Of a stretch of 64,000 bases of DNA, positions 7,902 through 16,760 are shown piece by piece. The first letter of the stretch is position 1. Each line of letters opens with the position of its first letter. The notes under the pieces were generated by a model. The model was given only the letters and a program-made list of their open reading frames with translations, was not told the origin of the DNA and did not search any database. The translations under genes were made by a program, and so were the position numbers. Origin of the DNA: JAPHTQ01 sp050295975 (lineage in GTDB: Bacteria > Pseudomonadota > Gammaproteobacteria > Thiohalomonadales > Thiohalomonadaceae); the NCBI GenBank assembly GCA_050295975.1, contig JBNKQR010000008.1:7173-71172 (forward strand), in the 5' to 3' direction.

Positions 7902-8369
7902 ATGAAACACTTTACTGATCTGATCGCCGAAGCCCTGCCCGACATCGAAGAGCTTTTCCCCTGGGATCTGGAGGAAAAGCTGGGTCAGGAAAACAAACCT
8001 TTCCTCCTCGATATTCGTGAACCCTACGAATTCGATGCCCTGCATATAGAAGGCTCAATCAACGTCCCCCGTGGCATTCTCGAATCCGCCTGCGACTGGG
8101 ATTACGAAGAGACCGTACCGGAACTGGCCGCCGGGAGGAATCGCGAGATAATCGTTATCTGTCGCTCAGGCAATCGCAGCGTGCTGGCCGCCCATACCAT
8201 GCAACGGATGGGCTTTAAAAACGTCGCCTCACTTAAAACTGGGATTCGTGGCTGGAATGACTTTGAACAGCCGCTGCTGAATGCGGCCGGGGAACCGGTG
8301 GATATCGATGATGCGGATGTGGTCTTGGCGAGTCGGGTAAAACCAGAACAGCAGAGGCCAGTGGCGTAG
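7902..8369 (+). CDS. Cytosolic rhodanese-like sulfurtransferase
   Basis: A single-domain rhodanese of 155 residues without a signal peptide. The domain runs from about 20 to 128 with LLDIREPYEFDALHIEGSINVPRG (about 35-58) and the canonical active-site loop CRSGNRS, with catalytic Cys87. The C-terminal tail is short and hydrophilic. It is expected to carry sulfane sulfur as a persulfide in the cytoplasm. The gene is divergent from the S24-like gene and convergent with cysG. I see no strong ribosome binding site beyond AAGAAGG, 12 nt upstream. Confidence 0.92.
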   Translation: MKHFTDLIAEALPDIEELFPWDLEEKLGQENKPFLLDIREPYEFDALHIEGSINVPRGILESACDWDYEETVPELAAGRNREIIVICRSGNRSVLAAHTMQRMGFKNVASLKTGIRGWNDFEQPLLNAAGEPVDIDDADVVLASRVKPEQQRPVA

Positions 8370-8399
8370 GTTTATCGTCATTCCGGTCTAGGCTGGAAT

Positions 8400-8425
8400 A
8401 AAAAAGGGAGCTACCGCTCCCCTTT
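8400..8425 (-). terminator. Terminator of cysG
   Basis: GGGAGC/GCTCCC arms (8406-8411 and 8416-8421) with a TACC loop are followed on the minus strand by six U. The cysG stop codon lies in the hairpin. It may also slow transcription from the rhodanese gene on the plus strand. Confidence 0.8.
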
Positions 8426-9817
8426 CTCTATCATTAATTCCGATCGATACCAGTTCAGTTTGTCATGCAACTTCACTACGTTGCCAACGATGATCAATGT
8501 TGGCGGCTTGATCTCTTCACTGGAAATTAACTCTGGCATGGTGCCAAGTGTTCCGGTGAAAACACGTTGCCGTGGTGTGGTCGCCTGCTGCACTAAAGCG
8601 ATGGGTAGTTCAGCAGGCATGCCATGCTCGATCAATTTTTCGCAGATGATCGGTAGCCCTTTTAATCCCATATAAAAGACGACTGTCTGGTTTGGCTGAG
8701 CCAGTCCCTGCCAGTTGAGATTCATACTGCCGTCTTTCAGGTGGCCGGTAACAAAGACCACCGCCTGCGAATAGTCACGATGAGTCAGTGGGATACCGGC
8801 GTAGGCAGAGGTACCGAGTGCCGCGGTGATACCGGGCACGACCTGGAAGTTAACCCCATTGGCGGTCAGTGTATCGATCTCTTCACCACCGCGACCGAAG
8901 ACGAAGGGGTCCCCCCCTTTGAGTCGGCAAACGCGCTTTCCTTCTTTGGCCAGATCTACCAGCATCTGGTTGATCTGATCCTGAGGAACCGAGTGATTAT
9001 CGCGCTCCTTACCCACGTAGATGCGCTGTGCATCACGGCGGCTCAGTTCCAGCACCTCTTTGGAGATCAAACGGTCGTAGACGATCACATCGGCCTGTTG
9101 CATCAGACGCAGGGCGCGGAAGGTCAACAGATCCGGATCTCCCGGGCCACCGCCGATAAGATAGACCTCACCAGTCTCTTCAGTCATGCCCTTCTCTACC
9201 GACTGATTCAGTTCCTTTTCAGCCTCATCATCTTTGCCTGCAAAGACCAGTTCAGCCACACGTCCCTGCAACACCCCCTCCCAAAATATACGGCGGGCGT
9301 TGACATTAGTGAAACGCGCTTTGACCTTGTCGCGAAAGCCATCGACCATCGATGCCAGGCGTCCATAGGCCGAAGGAATGGTGGATTCGAGTTGCGCGCG
9401 CAGCAGGCGCGCCAATACCGGGGAAGCTCCACCAGTGGAGACGGCGATCTGTACAGGGCTGCGGTCGATAATCGACGGCAGAATAAAGCTGCACAGGTCA
9501 GGATTGTCGACCACATTGACCGGGAGTTGGCGGGCTTTGGCCAGTTCGGATACCGTGCGATTAACCACTTCATCGTCAGTGGCGGCAATGACCAGGGCCA
9601 CTTCATCCAGATCGGCCTCACAGAACTCACCCGGTTTGTATTGCAGTTTGCCCCCATCGGCCAGGGCCTTCAGGTCATCGGTGAGTGCAGGACTGACCAT
9701 GGTGATCGTGGCTCCGGCCTGCAGCAGAAGCGAGGCCTTACGCTCAGCCACTTCACCACCACCCACAACCAGGCAGCGTTGACCGCGCACATTCATGAAT
9801 ATCGGTAAAAATTCCAT
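8411..9817 (-). CDS. cysG: Siroheme synthase CysG (multifunctional)
   Basis: CysG makes siroheme, the cofactor of assimilatory and dissimilatory sulfite reductases, from uroporphyrinogen III. The N-terminal half is the NAD-dependent precorrin-2 dehydrogenase/ferrochelatase (VVGGGEVAERKA, residues 17-28, and STGGASPVLAR near 128). The C-terminal half, from about residue 214, is the SAM-dependent uroporphyrinogen-III methyltransferase (YLIGGGPGDPDLLT, GDPFVFGRGGEE, PGITAALG). The 468 residues agree with the fused enterobacterial form. It sits among rhodanese genes, and its upstream region shares an FNR-like site with the divergent rhodanese gene at 10072. Confidence 0.97.
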   Translation of the reverse strand: MEFLPIFMNVRGQRCLVVGGGEVAERKASLLLQAGATITMVSPALTDDLKALADGGKLQYKPGEFCEADLDEVALVIAATDDEVVNRTVSELAKARQLPVNVVDNPDLCSFILPSIIDRSPVQIAVSTGGASPVLARLLRAQLESTIPSAYGRLASMVDGFRDKVKARFTNVNARRIFWEGVLQGRVAELVFAGKDDEAEKELNQSVEKGMTEETGEVYLIGGGPGDPDLLTFRALRLMQQADVIVYDRLISKEVLELSRRDAQRIYVGKERDNHSVPQDQINQMLVDLAKEGKRVCRLKGGDPFVFGRGGEEIDTLTANGVNFQVVPGITAALGTSAYAGIPLTHRDYSQAVVFVTGHLKDGSMNLNWQGLAQPNQTVVFYMGLKGLPIICEKLIEHGMPAELPIALVQQATTPRQRVFTGTLGTMPELISSEEIKPPTLIIVGNVVKLHDKLNWYRSELMIEKGER

Positions 9818-9895
9818 CGGTCCTGTCTATTTCCCGTTGGCGAAAGGCCGCATAGTTTACCCCTTCCTGTCAGATTTGGCACCTAGACTTCTTTA

Positions 9896-9909
9896 TTGAT
9901 GCACATCAC
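9896..9909. promoter_or_regulatory. FNR/CRP-family binding site
   Basis: TTGAT-GCAC-ATCAC matches the FNR consensus TTGAT-N4-ATCAA at nine of ten positions. A TAGAAT -10-like hexamer at 9950-9955 would place it near -60 of a plus-strand promoter for the gene at 10072, a class I position. It is also about 85 bp upstream of cysG. Which gene is controlled is inference. Confidence 0.6.
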
Positions 9910-10071
9910 TTTTCAGATGTTACCCTGCACAATCCCAGAATATTTGTAATAGAATATGCACATCCTCCAGACAGGAAAAACATACTAGATTTTGGTGCGA
10001 GTCACTCTTATGCCAAACCCATTGGGTGCGGAACAGTAAGAAATGTAGGATCAGAACTATAAAGGACCCCA

Positions 10072-10860
10072 ATGAAAATGCGAAGTAAAGCCCTGGCCGC
10101 CATCAGTCTATTGCTTGGCGCGATTTTCACTCTCCCCCTGCAAGCTGAAGATGAGTTCCCCCTTCGAGCCCTGTACCCCAAAGTTGCCCCCATTGAACTA
10201 GAAGCCCTGTACATGAAGCAGGACAAGGTTGTGATCTTTGATGTGCGGAGCAGCTATGAATTTGAGACGCTTCACATCAAGGGAGCCCAACATCTGGCGC
10301 TGAATGATCACGAGTTTGTCGCCAAACTCAAGTCGTTGCGGAATGATGATAAGAGGCCCTTTGTCTTTTACTGCAACGGTCATACCTGCAAGAAATCGTA
10401 CAAAGCTGCATCAAAGGCAATGAAAGGTGGGATAGATAATACCTACACATTCGATGCTGGCATCTTCTCCTGGACCAAGGCCCATCCCGATCAAGCGGTG
10501 TTGTTGGGCAAAAGCCCTGTCGACCCAAATGCACTGATCAGTAAGAAAAAGCTTGAGGCACATATGCTTAAGCCAGAAGAGTTCGGTATTCGTGTCGGCA
10601 ACGACACTATCGTTCTCGACATTCGGGACGTGGGCCAGACCAGCACCATCAACCTCTTTCCCATGCATCAGCACTCAGTGCCGCTGGATAACAAAAAGCT
10701 TGAGACATACGTCAAGCAGGCGCGTGCTACTGGAAAGACCTTGATGATCTACGACGCGGTAGGCAAACAGGTGCGCTGGCTACAATACTATCTGGAATCC
10801 GCACGGGTCCCGAAATATTACTTCATGAAAGGTGGCGCCCAGGCGTTTCTCGATTATTAA
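10072..10860 (+). CDS. Secreted tandem rhodanese, second domain lacking the catalytic Cys
   Basis: The protein has a signal peptide (cleavage near LQA, residue 25) and two rhodanese-like domains. Domain 1 (about 38-145) has VIFDVRSSYEFETLHIKGA and the loop CNGHTC with Cys101 and Cys106, the same CNGxxC pattern as the secreted rhodanese at 6584. Domain 2 (about 150-262) keeps VLDIRD but has Asp228 (MIYDAVGKQ) where the catalytic cysteine should be, so it is probably structural or substrate-binding, as in many tandem rhodaneses. The gene is preceded by an FNR-like box and an AAGGAC ribosome binding site and followed by a terminator. Confidence 0.9.
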   Translation: MKMRSKALAAISLLLGAIFTLPLQAEDEFPLRALYPKVAPIELEALYMKQDKVVIFDVRSSYEFETLHIKGAQHLALNDHEFVAKLKSLRNDDKRPFVFYCNGHTCKKSYKAASKAMKGGIDNTYTFDAGIFSWTKAHPDQAVLLGKSPVDPNALISKKKLEAHMLKPEEFGIRVGNDTIVLDIRDVGQTSTINLFPMHQHSVPLDNKKLETYVKQARATGKTLMIYDAVGKQVRWLQYYLESARVPKYYFMKGGAQAFLDY

Positions 10861-10878
10861 ACTGCCGATACACCACAT

Positions 10879-10908
10879 AAAAAAGCGGGGTTATACCCCG
10901 CTTTTTTT
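10879..10908. terminator. Bidirectional terminator between rhodanese gene and serS
   Basis: AGCGGGG/CCCCGCT arms with a TTATA loop (10884-10902), six A on the left and seven T on the right, serve both converging genes. Confidence 0.92.
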
Positions 10909-10926
10909 GCACTGTCTTTGGCGGGC

Positions 10927-12210
10927 TCAACCAGTAGGTTCAAGAACCTTCATCCCGGCCATGTAGGGTTGCAATACATCTGGAATGCCCACCGTTCCGT
11001 CCGCCTGCTGATAGTTCTCAAGAATCGCCACCAGGGTACGACCCACAGCCAGACCGGAGCCGTTAACGGTGTGTACCAGATCCGGCTTTTTGGTTTCCGG
11101 ATTACGCCAGCGCGCCTGCATCCGACGAGCCTGAAAATCGCGAAAACTGGAACAGGAGGAGATCTCCCGGTATTTACCCTGCCCCGGCAGCCATACCTCC
11201 AGGTCGTAGGTCTTACAGGAGGAGAAACCGATGTCACCGGTGCAGAGGTTCATCACCCGGTAAGGCAGGCCCAACATCTGTAACACCTTCTCAGCGTGGC
11301 CAGTCAGTTCTTCCAATGCTTCGAATGATTTTTCTGGATGGACGATCTGCACCAGTTCCACCTTCTCGAACTGGTGCTGGCGGATCATGCCGCGGGTATC
11401 CTTACCGTAGGAACCGGCTTCGCTGCGGAAACAGGGAGTATGGGCGGCAAAACGCAGCGGTAGCCTCTCTGCCTCGATGATCTCGTCTCGCACCATGTTG
11501 GTTACCGGAACCTCTGCGGTTGGGATCAGGTAGTAGCCGTGCTCACCACCAAGGGCAAACAGGTCTTCCTCGAATTTCGGCAACTGGCCGGTGCCTCGCA
11601 GGGAGTCGGCGTTCACCATATAGGGGACATAGGTTTCACGATAGCCGTGCTCACTGGTGTGCAGGTCGAGCATGAACTGAATCAGGGCGCGGTGCAGACG
11701 CGCCATCGTTCCTGTCATTACAGCAAAACGGGAACCGGTCAGTTTTGCCGCAGTGTCGAAATCGAGTCCGCCGAGACGTTGCCCAACATCGACGTGATCC
11801 TGGGGTTCGAAATCGAACTTACGTGGTTCGCCCCAGCGACGTACTTCCTCGTTATCGTCCTCATCCTTGCCCTCTGGGACGCTGTCGTCAGGGATATTAG
11901 GCACTCCCATGAGTATCGCATTCAGCTCATCCTGCAGTGCTGCCAGACGGGTCTCTGCCGCTTTCAGTCGGTCACCCATATCCGCCACCGCATCCAGTAG
12001 AGGCTGGATATCTTCACCACTGGCCTTGGCCTTGCCGATAGCCTTGGAGCGCTGGTTGCGCTCGTTTTGCAGCTCCTGGGTCTGGATCTGCAGGGTTTTA
12101 CGCTCAGTTTCCAGCGCACTGATGGCCGCAGTATCGAGTTTGAAGCCACGGCGAGCCAGTTGCTGTGCGGTCGCTTCAAGGTCGCTACGGAACAAGCGGG
12201 GATCTAACAT
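10927..12210 (-). CDS. serS: Seryl-tRNA synthetase
   Basis: A class II aminoacyl-tRNA synthetase of 427 residues that charges tRNA-Ser (and tRNA-Sec where present). Residues 1-110 form the long antiparallel coiled-coil arm that binds the tRNA. The catalytic core has motif 2 (FRSEAGSYGKDTRGMIRQHQFEKVE) and motif 3 (NGSGLAVGRTLVAILENYQ). It keeps its conserved position near crcB, rarA, lolA and ftsK. Confidence 0.98.
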   Translation of the reverse strand: MLDPRLFRSDLEATAQQLARRGFKLDTAAISALETERKTLQIQTQELQNERNQRSKAIGKAKASGEDIQPLLDAVADMGDRLKAAETRLAALQDELNAILMGVPNIPDDSVPEGKDEDDNEEVRRWGEPRKFDFEPQDHVDVGQRLGGLDFDTAAKLTGSRFAVMTGTMARLHRALIQFMLDLHTSEHGYRETYVPYMVNADSLRGTGQLPKFEEDLFALGGEHGYYLIPTAEVPVTNMVRDEIIEAERLPLRFAAHTPCFRSEAGSYGKDTRGMIRQHQFEKVELVQIVHPEKSFEALEELTGHAEKVLQMLGLPYRVMNLCTGDIGFSSCKTYDLEVWLPGQGKYREISSCSSFRDFQARRMQARWRNPETKKPDLVHTVNGSGLAVGRTLVAILENYQQADGTVGIPDVLQPYMAGMKVLEPTG

Positions 12211-12239
12211 GGGTCTCTCTGCCTTGCCTTATCGTTGTG

Positions 12240-12542
12240 TTATTCGTTGATCCGGGCATTCCAGCTAAGGATATGTCCCGGTTTGATGATGTTGCTAAGG
12301 TGTTCGATGATCTCGGCAGCCTTATCTGGCGCATCGAAAAACTCGACGACCAATGGCAGGTCCAGGGAGAGGTCCAGTAAACGGCTGGTGTGCAGCTTTC
12401 CCGAATCGCCAAAGCCGGCAATGGCGCGGAATACACTTACACCACGAACATGCTCCCACTCTTGTAGCCGCTTTAGCAGGGTCTCCAGTTGAGACTGGCC
12501 CTCACTGATATAGATACGTACTACTGTCACTTCATTCGCCAT
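12240..12542 (-). CDS. DUF190 family protein (PII-like)
   Basis: A 100-residue protein of the DUF190 family, whose structures resemble the PII/GlnB ferredoxin-like fold. Recognisable are the N-terminal strand VTVVRIYI and the segment GVSVFRAIAGFGDSGKLHTSRLLDLSLDLPLV. DUF190 genes commonly sit beside crcB, as here, with one base pair between them, so the two are translationally linked. A regulatory role in fluoride export is suggested only by this association. Confidence 0.9.
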   Translation of the reverse strand: MANEVTVVRIYISEGQSQLETLLKRLQEWEHVRGVSVFRAIAGFGDSGKLHTSRLLDLSLDLPLVVEFFDAPDKAAEIIEHLSNIIKPGHILSWNARINE

Positions 12543-12543
12543 T

Positions 12544-12915
12544 TTACTGCCTCCCGATGACCAGACCGACCCAGGCGCTTAACAGGCACAACACCACACT
12601 GAGCACTGTGTTGCTGAATGCCTTCAGCAGTTCACCATCTTCAAGCAGGTTCAGGGTTTCGATGGAAAAAGTGGAAAATGTGGTAAATGCTCCAAGCAGG
12701 CCAATCATGATCAGTGCGCGCCACTCCGGACCACTAACCATACGCTCCACCAGCAGGGCAAAACAGAGTCCCATTACCAGTGAACCGAAGACATTCACCA
12801 CCAGCGTACCGTAGGGGAAATCACGCCCCAACATGGTATAGACCCAGCCGGAGACCAGGAAACGCAACACCGCACCGGCGCCACCACCTGCGGCGATGAG
12901 GAGAATCTGGTTCAT
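12544..12915 (-). CDS. crcB: Fluoride channel CrcB/FluC
   Basis: A small membrane protein of 123 residues with four transmembrane segments that exports fluoride as a dual-topology dimer. Family motifs are visible: GGGAGAVLRF (about 10-19), the GTLVVNVFGSLVMG segment with the pore asparagine (about 37-50), and GLLGAFTTFSTFS (about 73-85) with the phenylalanines and Thr/Ser of the fluoride track. It sits just upstream of DUF190 in one transcript. I found no fluoride riboswitch motif in the 70 bp upstream. Confidence 0.95.
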   Translation of the reverse strand: MNQILLIAAGGGAGAVLRFLVSGWVYTMLGRDFPYGTLVVNVFGSLVMGLCFALLVERMVSGPEWRALIMIGLLGAFTTFSTFSIETLNLLEDGELLKAFSNTVLSVVLCLLSAWVGLVIGRQ

Positions 12916-12986
12916 GGGAGTTCTCTAGAATGTGGCATCATAGGCGCGCATTCTACCGAACTGCAGCGCTGCTGACATCATGTGGG

Positions 12987-15353
12987 CTACGAATTTGCCA
13001 GCTTTTTACCCCTCTCAGCCAACATAACCTGCGTAAGTTCCTCTTCCGGTAACGGTCGGCTGAAATAGAAACCCTGGTATTGTTCACAACCCATATCCCT
13101 GAGCGCATCAAGCTGCGCCTCGGTCTCCACCCCTTCAGCGATAACATCCAGTCCCAGATGATCGGTCATGCTGATGATGGTATCGACAATCGCCATACTG
13201 CCGTCCTCATCAGGGATATGTGATACGAATGATTGATCGATTTTGAGCCGATCCAGTGGCAGTTTTCGCAGATAGGCAAGGGAAGAATAGCCCGTACCAA
13301 AATCATCAAGAGAGAAGCGGACACCCTCCCCTTTCAATTCGCGCATTTTGTCTGCCACGCCATCGCTATCTTCCAGCAGAATATTCTCCGTCAACTCCAA
13401 CTCAAGTCGTGCTGCCTCAATGCCGCTCTGCTGGATGATGTCACGCACCTGAGTCACAAAATCAGCATGGCGAAACTGATACGGGCTCACGTTAATCGCA
13501 AGAGCAGGTATGTAATCGGGCGCCAGTGGAGCCGCATGGCGGCGCAGCATCTCACACCCTGCCTTTAATACCCACTCTCCCATGGGAATAATTAAGCCAG
13601 TCTCTTCTGCAAGGGTGATAAAACTGTTCGGTGAGATCAAACCCTGTGTTGGATGCTGCCAGCGCAATAGCGCTTCTGCGCCTATAATATGCCCTTCGTT
13701 ATTAAATTGCGGTTGGTAGTGAATGATGAATTCATTTCTGTTGATGGCACGTCGCAGATCGTCCTGCATCGCCAAACGTGTCTCAGCGATCACCTGCATA
13801 CTTGGCAGGAAGAATTGGGTCCCATTTCGGCCGGTCTCCTTGGCGCGGTACATCGCAGTATCCGCCTGCATCATGATCGAGTCTGCGTGTTCACTATTGA
13901 AGGGGAACATGGCAATGCCAATGCTGCAGGTCACCTGCAGACGATGCCCGCCAAGGTTGAGCGGTAATGAGAGCCGTCGATGGATCTTATCGGCGATGGT
14001 GCGAATGATATTGACTGCCTTATCAGTATCCATCGGCAGACCGGCAAGCAGTACCACGAACTCGTCCCCACCCATTCGGGCTGCGGTATCTTCATGACGA
14101 ATCGTTCCGAGCAAACGCACCGCCATCTCCCTGAGCAGGATATCGCCGCTGCTATGGCCCAGGGTATCGTTGATTATCTTGAACTGATCCAGATCGAGAA
14201 ACAGCAGGGCTCCCATCTGTTTATGCCGTTTGGTCTGCACCACCGCCTGCTCCAGTCGGTCCTGTAAAAGCACTCGATTAGGCAATCCGGTCAGGCTATC
14301 GTAGAACGCTTGCCGCTCCAGCTGTGCCTCTACCTGCTTACGAGCAGAGATATCACTGAAGGTCACCACTGCACCTGACACGACGCCATTATGTAGAACG
14401 GGTGTACCACGGTACTCCACGGGGAAAGAAGTACCGTCCTTGCGCCACAGCACTTCATTGGTCACATGACACGGTTTTCCATCTTGTACTGTCTTCTCCA
14501 GAGGGCACTCCTCTTTCGGATAGTGTTTCCCGTCTGGATGACAGTGATGGATGGTGTTATGCATTGACTTGCCGATCAGCTCCTCAAGCTCATATCCCAG
14601 CATGTGTGCGGCAGCTGGATTGACAAAGGTCGTTATGCCGTCTTCATCAGTACCAAATATCCCTTCGGAAACCGATTCCAGTAACAGACTATTTTGTGCG
14701 GTGCTTTCCTGGATGTAGGTCATTGCCTGTTCCAGTTCCAAACTTTTACTCAGAGCAAGCAGAATATTGCTATAGGCTCGTGCAGCACTGATATTCACCA
14801 GCAGGGTAAAAAGCATCGCCAGTGGGGCAATTAGGCTAGCGGAATCACCACCTTCCCAGAGTAGTCGCAGGGTAATCGGTGTCAGGATCAGCATCAGAAA
14901 GATGTGAATGGCGAAGGGATAGGACGCAAGGGTAGTAATCGAACCGGCGGAGATAGCCGCAAGAATAAACAACAGGGTCATTTGGTGCAGTAGATCTGTC
15001 GCAGGAAACAGCAACAGGCCAGCACAACCCCACACCACTCCGGAGAGATAGACGCCAATGAGATTGTACTGCAACCATCGATTGTCTCGTGAGGTGTCCT
15101 GTTCACTTCGCCGTGCAAAGGATTGATGCCAGTACCAACGTAACAACAGCAGCAACAGTACTGAGATCAACCATGCTGCGACATTCTCAGGTGGCACCGC
15201 AGAAAACTGAACCATGGCCAGTGCAATGGCATGAATAAGGATCGTTACGAGGGTAACCGGCAGGGCCCGGTAGAGGATGTTGATCTGTTCTCGGCGAAGT
15301 CGTTGTGGATCGACCTCGGCCAGTCTCTTCCCTATTGGCGGTTCAATGAACAC
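12987..15353 (-). CDS. Membrane PAS-GGDEF-EAL c-di-GMP enzyme
   Basis: A bifunctional-looking c-di-GMP protein of about 788 residues. The first 200 residues hold about six hydrophobic segments forming a membrane sensor. A PAS domain (about 220-345) has an HHCHPDG...CPLE stretch. The GGDEF domain has an intact active site (MGGDEFVVLL, about residue 428), and the EAL domain has EALLRW (about 559), the DDFGTGYSSL motif and AEGVE. Both synthesis and hydrolysis are possible on sequence grounds. I prefer the GTG at 15353, with GGGAG 6 nt upstream, over the TTG at 15359 that abuts the ribosome binding site. Confidence 0.9.
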   Translation of the reverse strand: MFIEPPIGKRLAEVDPQRLRREQINILYRALPVTLVTILIHAIALAMVQFSAVPPENVAAWLISVLLLLLLRWYWHQSFARRSEQDTSRDNRWLQYNLIGVYLSGVVWGCAGLLLFPATDLLHQMTLLFILAAISAGSITTLASYPFAIHIFLMLILTPITLRLLWEGGDSASLIAPLAMLFTLLVNISAARAYSNILLALSKSLELEQAMTYIQESTAQNSLLLESVSEGIFGTDEDGITTFVNPAAAHMLGYELEELIGKSMHNTIHHCHPDGKHYPKEECPLEKTVQDGKPCHVTNEVLWRKDGTSFPVEYRGTPVLHNGVVSGAVVTFSDISARKQVEAQLERQAFYDSLTGLPNRVLLQDRLEQAVVQTKRHKQMGALLFLDLDQFKIINDTLGHSSGDILLREMAVRLLGTIRHEDTAARMGGDEFVVLLAGLPMDTDKAVNIIRTIADKIHRRLSLPLNLGGHRLQVTCSIGIAMFPFNSEHADSIMMQADTAMYRAKETGRNGTQFFLPSMQVIAETRLAMQDDLRRAINRNEFIIHYQPQFNNEGHIIGAEALLRWQHPTQGLISPNSFITLAEETGLIIPMGEWVLKAGCEMLRRHAAPLAPDYIPALAINVSPYQFRHADFVTQVRDIIQQSGIEAARLELELTENILLEDSDGVADKMRELKGEGVRFSLDDFGTGYSSLAYLRKLPLDRLKIDQSFVSHIPDEDGSMAIVDTIISMTDHLGLDVIAEGVETEAQLDALRDMGCEQYQGFYFSRPLPEEELTQVMLAERGKKLANS

Positions 15354-15416
15354 GTGCAACTCCCTTTACAAACCATCTGCCTGAACCTGGCAATGGCTAA
15401 CCCTGTTCAGCTTCAA

Positions 15417-16760
15417 TTATGCTTTTTTGTCGTTCTTTCGATCCAGTGATTTCAGATGTTCCAGCTTTTCCGCGATCTTCTGTTCCAGTCCCCGTGGCAC
15501 TGGGCGATAGTATTCACGTTGCCCTAACTCTTCCGGTAAATAATCCTCACCGGCAGCATAGCCCTCTGGCTCATCGTGGGCGTAACGATATTCGTGACCA
15601 TAACCAAGCTCTTTCATAAGCTTGGTCGGTGCGTTCCGCAGATGCAAGGGAACCTCAAGTGAACCATGCTCCCTGGCGTCGACCATTGCCGCTTTATGCG
15701 CCATATAGACCGCGTTACTCTTAGCTGCGCAGGAGAGATAGAGGATCGCTTGAGCGATAGCCAGTTCACCTTCTGGTGAACCGAGTCGTTCCTGTACATC
15801 CCAGGCATTAAGCGCCAACTGCAGCGCGCGCGGGTCAGCATTACCGATATCCTCCGACGCCATCCGCACTACCCGGCGAGCGACATAGAGGGGATCAACA
15901 CCGCCATCGATCATCCGCGCATACCAGTACAGACTGGCATCAGGATCAGAACCGCGCACCGATTTGTGCAGCGCGGAAATCTGGTCGTAAAACGCCTCCC
16001 CGCCCTTGTCGAAGCGGCGCACGCCACCCGCCAGTACCTCGTTCAGAATTTCCTCAGCGACTACCTCTGTGCCGTCGACCTTCTCCGCCAGGTCAGCAGC
16101 GATCTCCAGCAGATTGAGACCACGGCGCGCATCACCATCGGCAGCCATAGCGATACGCCGGCGCAACGGTTCCGCCAATCCGATCTTGCGCTCGCCAAGA
16201 CCGCGCTCTTTATCATCGAGAGCGCGCAAAAGAATAGTGTCTATCTCATCCGCATCAAGGCTCTTCAACACATAGACACGAGCGCGAGAAAGCAGCGCAT
16301 TGTTCAGTTCAAAAGAGGGATTCTCGGTGGTTGCACCGATAAAGGTGAAAGTACCGTCTTCGATGTGCGGCAGAAAGGCGTCCTGCTGGCTCTTGTTGAA
16401 GCGGTGAACCTCGTCGACAAAGAGCACCGTGCCACGCCCCATTACCCGTGCCTGGTGTGCCTGCTCCACTGCCGCACGGATCTCCTTCACCCCGGAGAGT
16501 ACGGCTGAGAGGGTAAGAAATTGCGCCTCGGCAAAGCCAGAGATCATGCGCGCCAGGGTAGTTTTACCGGTCCCCGGTGGTCCCCAGAGGATCATGGAGT
16601 GCAGGTGACCGCTGTCGATGGCCTGACGCAGCGGCTTCCCCTCTCCGAGCAGATGTTGCTGACCGAAAAACTCTTCGGGGCTGCGCGGACGCATTCGATC
16701 TGCCAGGGGTCGCAGCGCCTCGCCGCGTGACTGCTCCTCAGCGGAAAAGAGATCGGTCAC
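15417..16760 (-). CDS. rarA: Replication-associated recombination protein A
   Basis: RarA (MgsA) is an AAA+ ATPase related to clamp loaders and the eukaryotic WRNIP1. It acts at stalled replication forks. The 447-residue protein has Walker A GPPGTGKTTLA (about residues 60-70), Walker B LFVDEVHRFNKSQQDAFLPHIE, sensor 1 GATTENPSFE and the C-terminal tetramerisation domain (SLYWYARMIDGGVDPLYVARR). Its start overlaps the lolA stop by 4 nt, so rarA is translated after lolA in the ftsK-lolA-rarA operon. Confidence 0.97.
   Translation of the reverse strand: MTDLFSAEEQSRGEALRPLADRMRPRSPEEFFGQQHLLGEGKPLRQAIDSGHLHSMILWGPPGTGKTTLARMISGFAEAQFLTLSAVLSGVKEIRAAVEQAHQARVMGRGTVLFVDEVHRFNKSQQDAFLPHIEDGTFTFIGATTENPSFELNNALLSRARVYVLKSLDADEIDTILLRALDDKERGLGERKIGLAEPLRRRIAMAADGDARRGLNLLEIAADLAEKVDGTEVVAEEILNEVLAGGVRRFDKGGEAFYDQISALHKSVRGSDPDASLYWYARMIDGGVDPLYVARRVVRMASEDIGNADPRALQLALNAWDVQERLGSPEGELAIAQAILYLSCAAKSNAVYMAHKAAMVDAREHGSLEVPLHLRNAPTKLMKELGYGHEYRYAHDEPEGYAAGEDYLPEELGQREYYRPVPRGLEQKIAEKLEHLKSLDRKNDKKA

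Noticed and set aside
8741..9808. 355-residue plus-strand frame opposite cysG
   Set aside because: Antisense shadow; the minus frame is an intact CysG.
9874..9890. TGGCAC as a sigma-54 -24 box near 9877
   Set aside because: The matching -12 position reads CTTC instead of TTGC.
12916..12986. Fluoride riboswitch before crcB
   Set aside because: The conserved riboswitch segments are not present in the 70 bp between the GGDEF-EAL stop and crcB.
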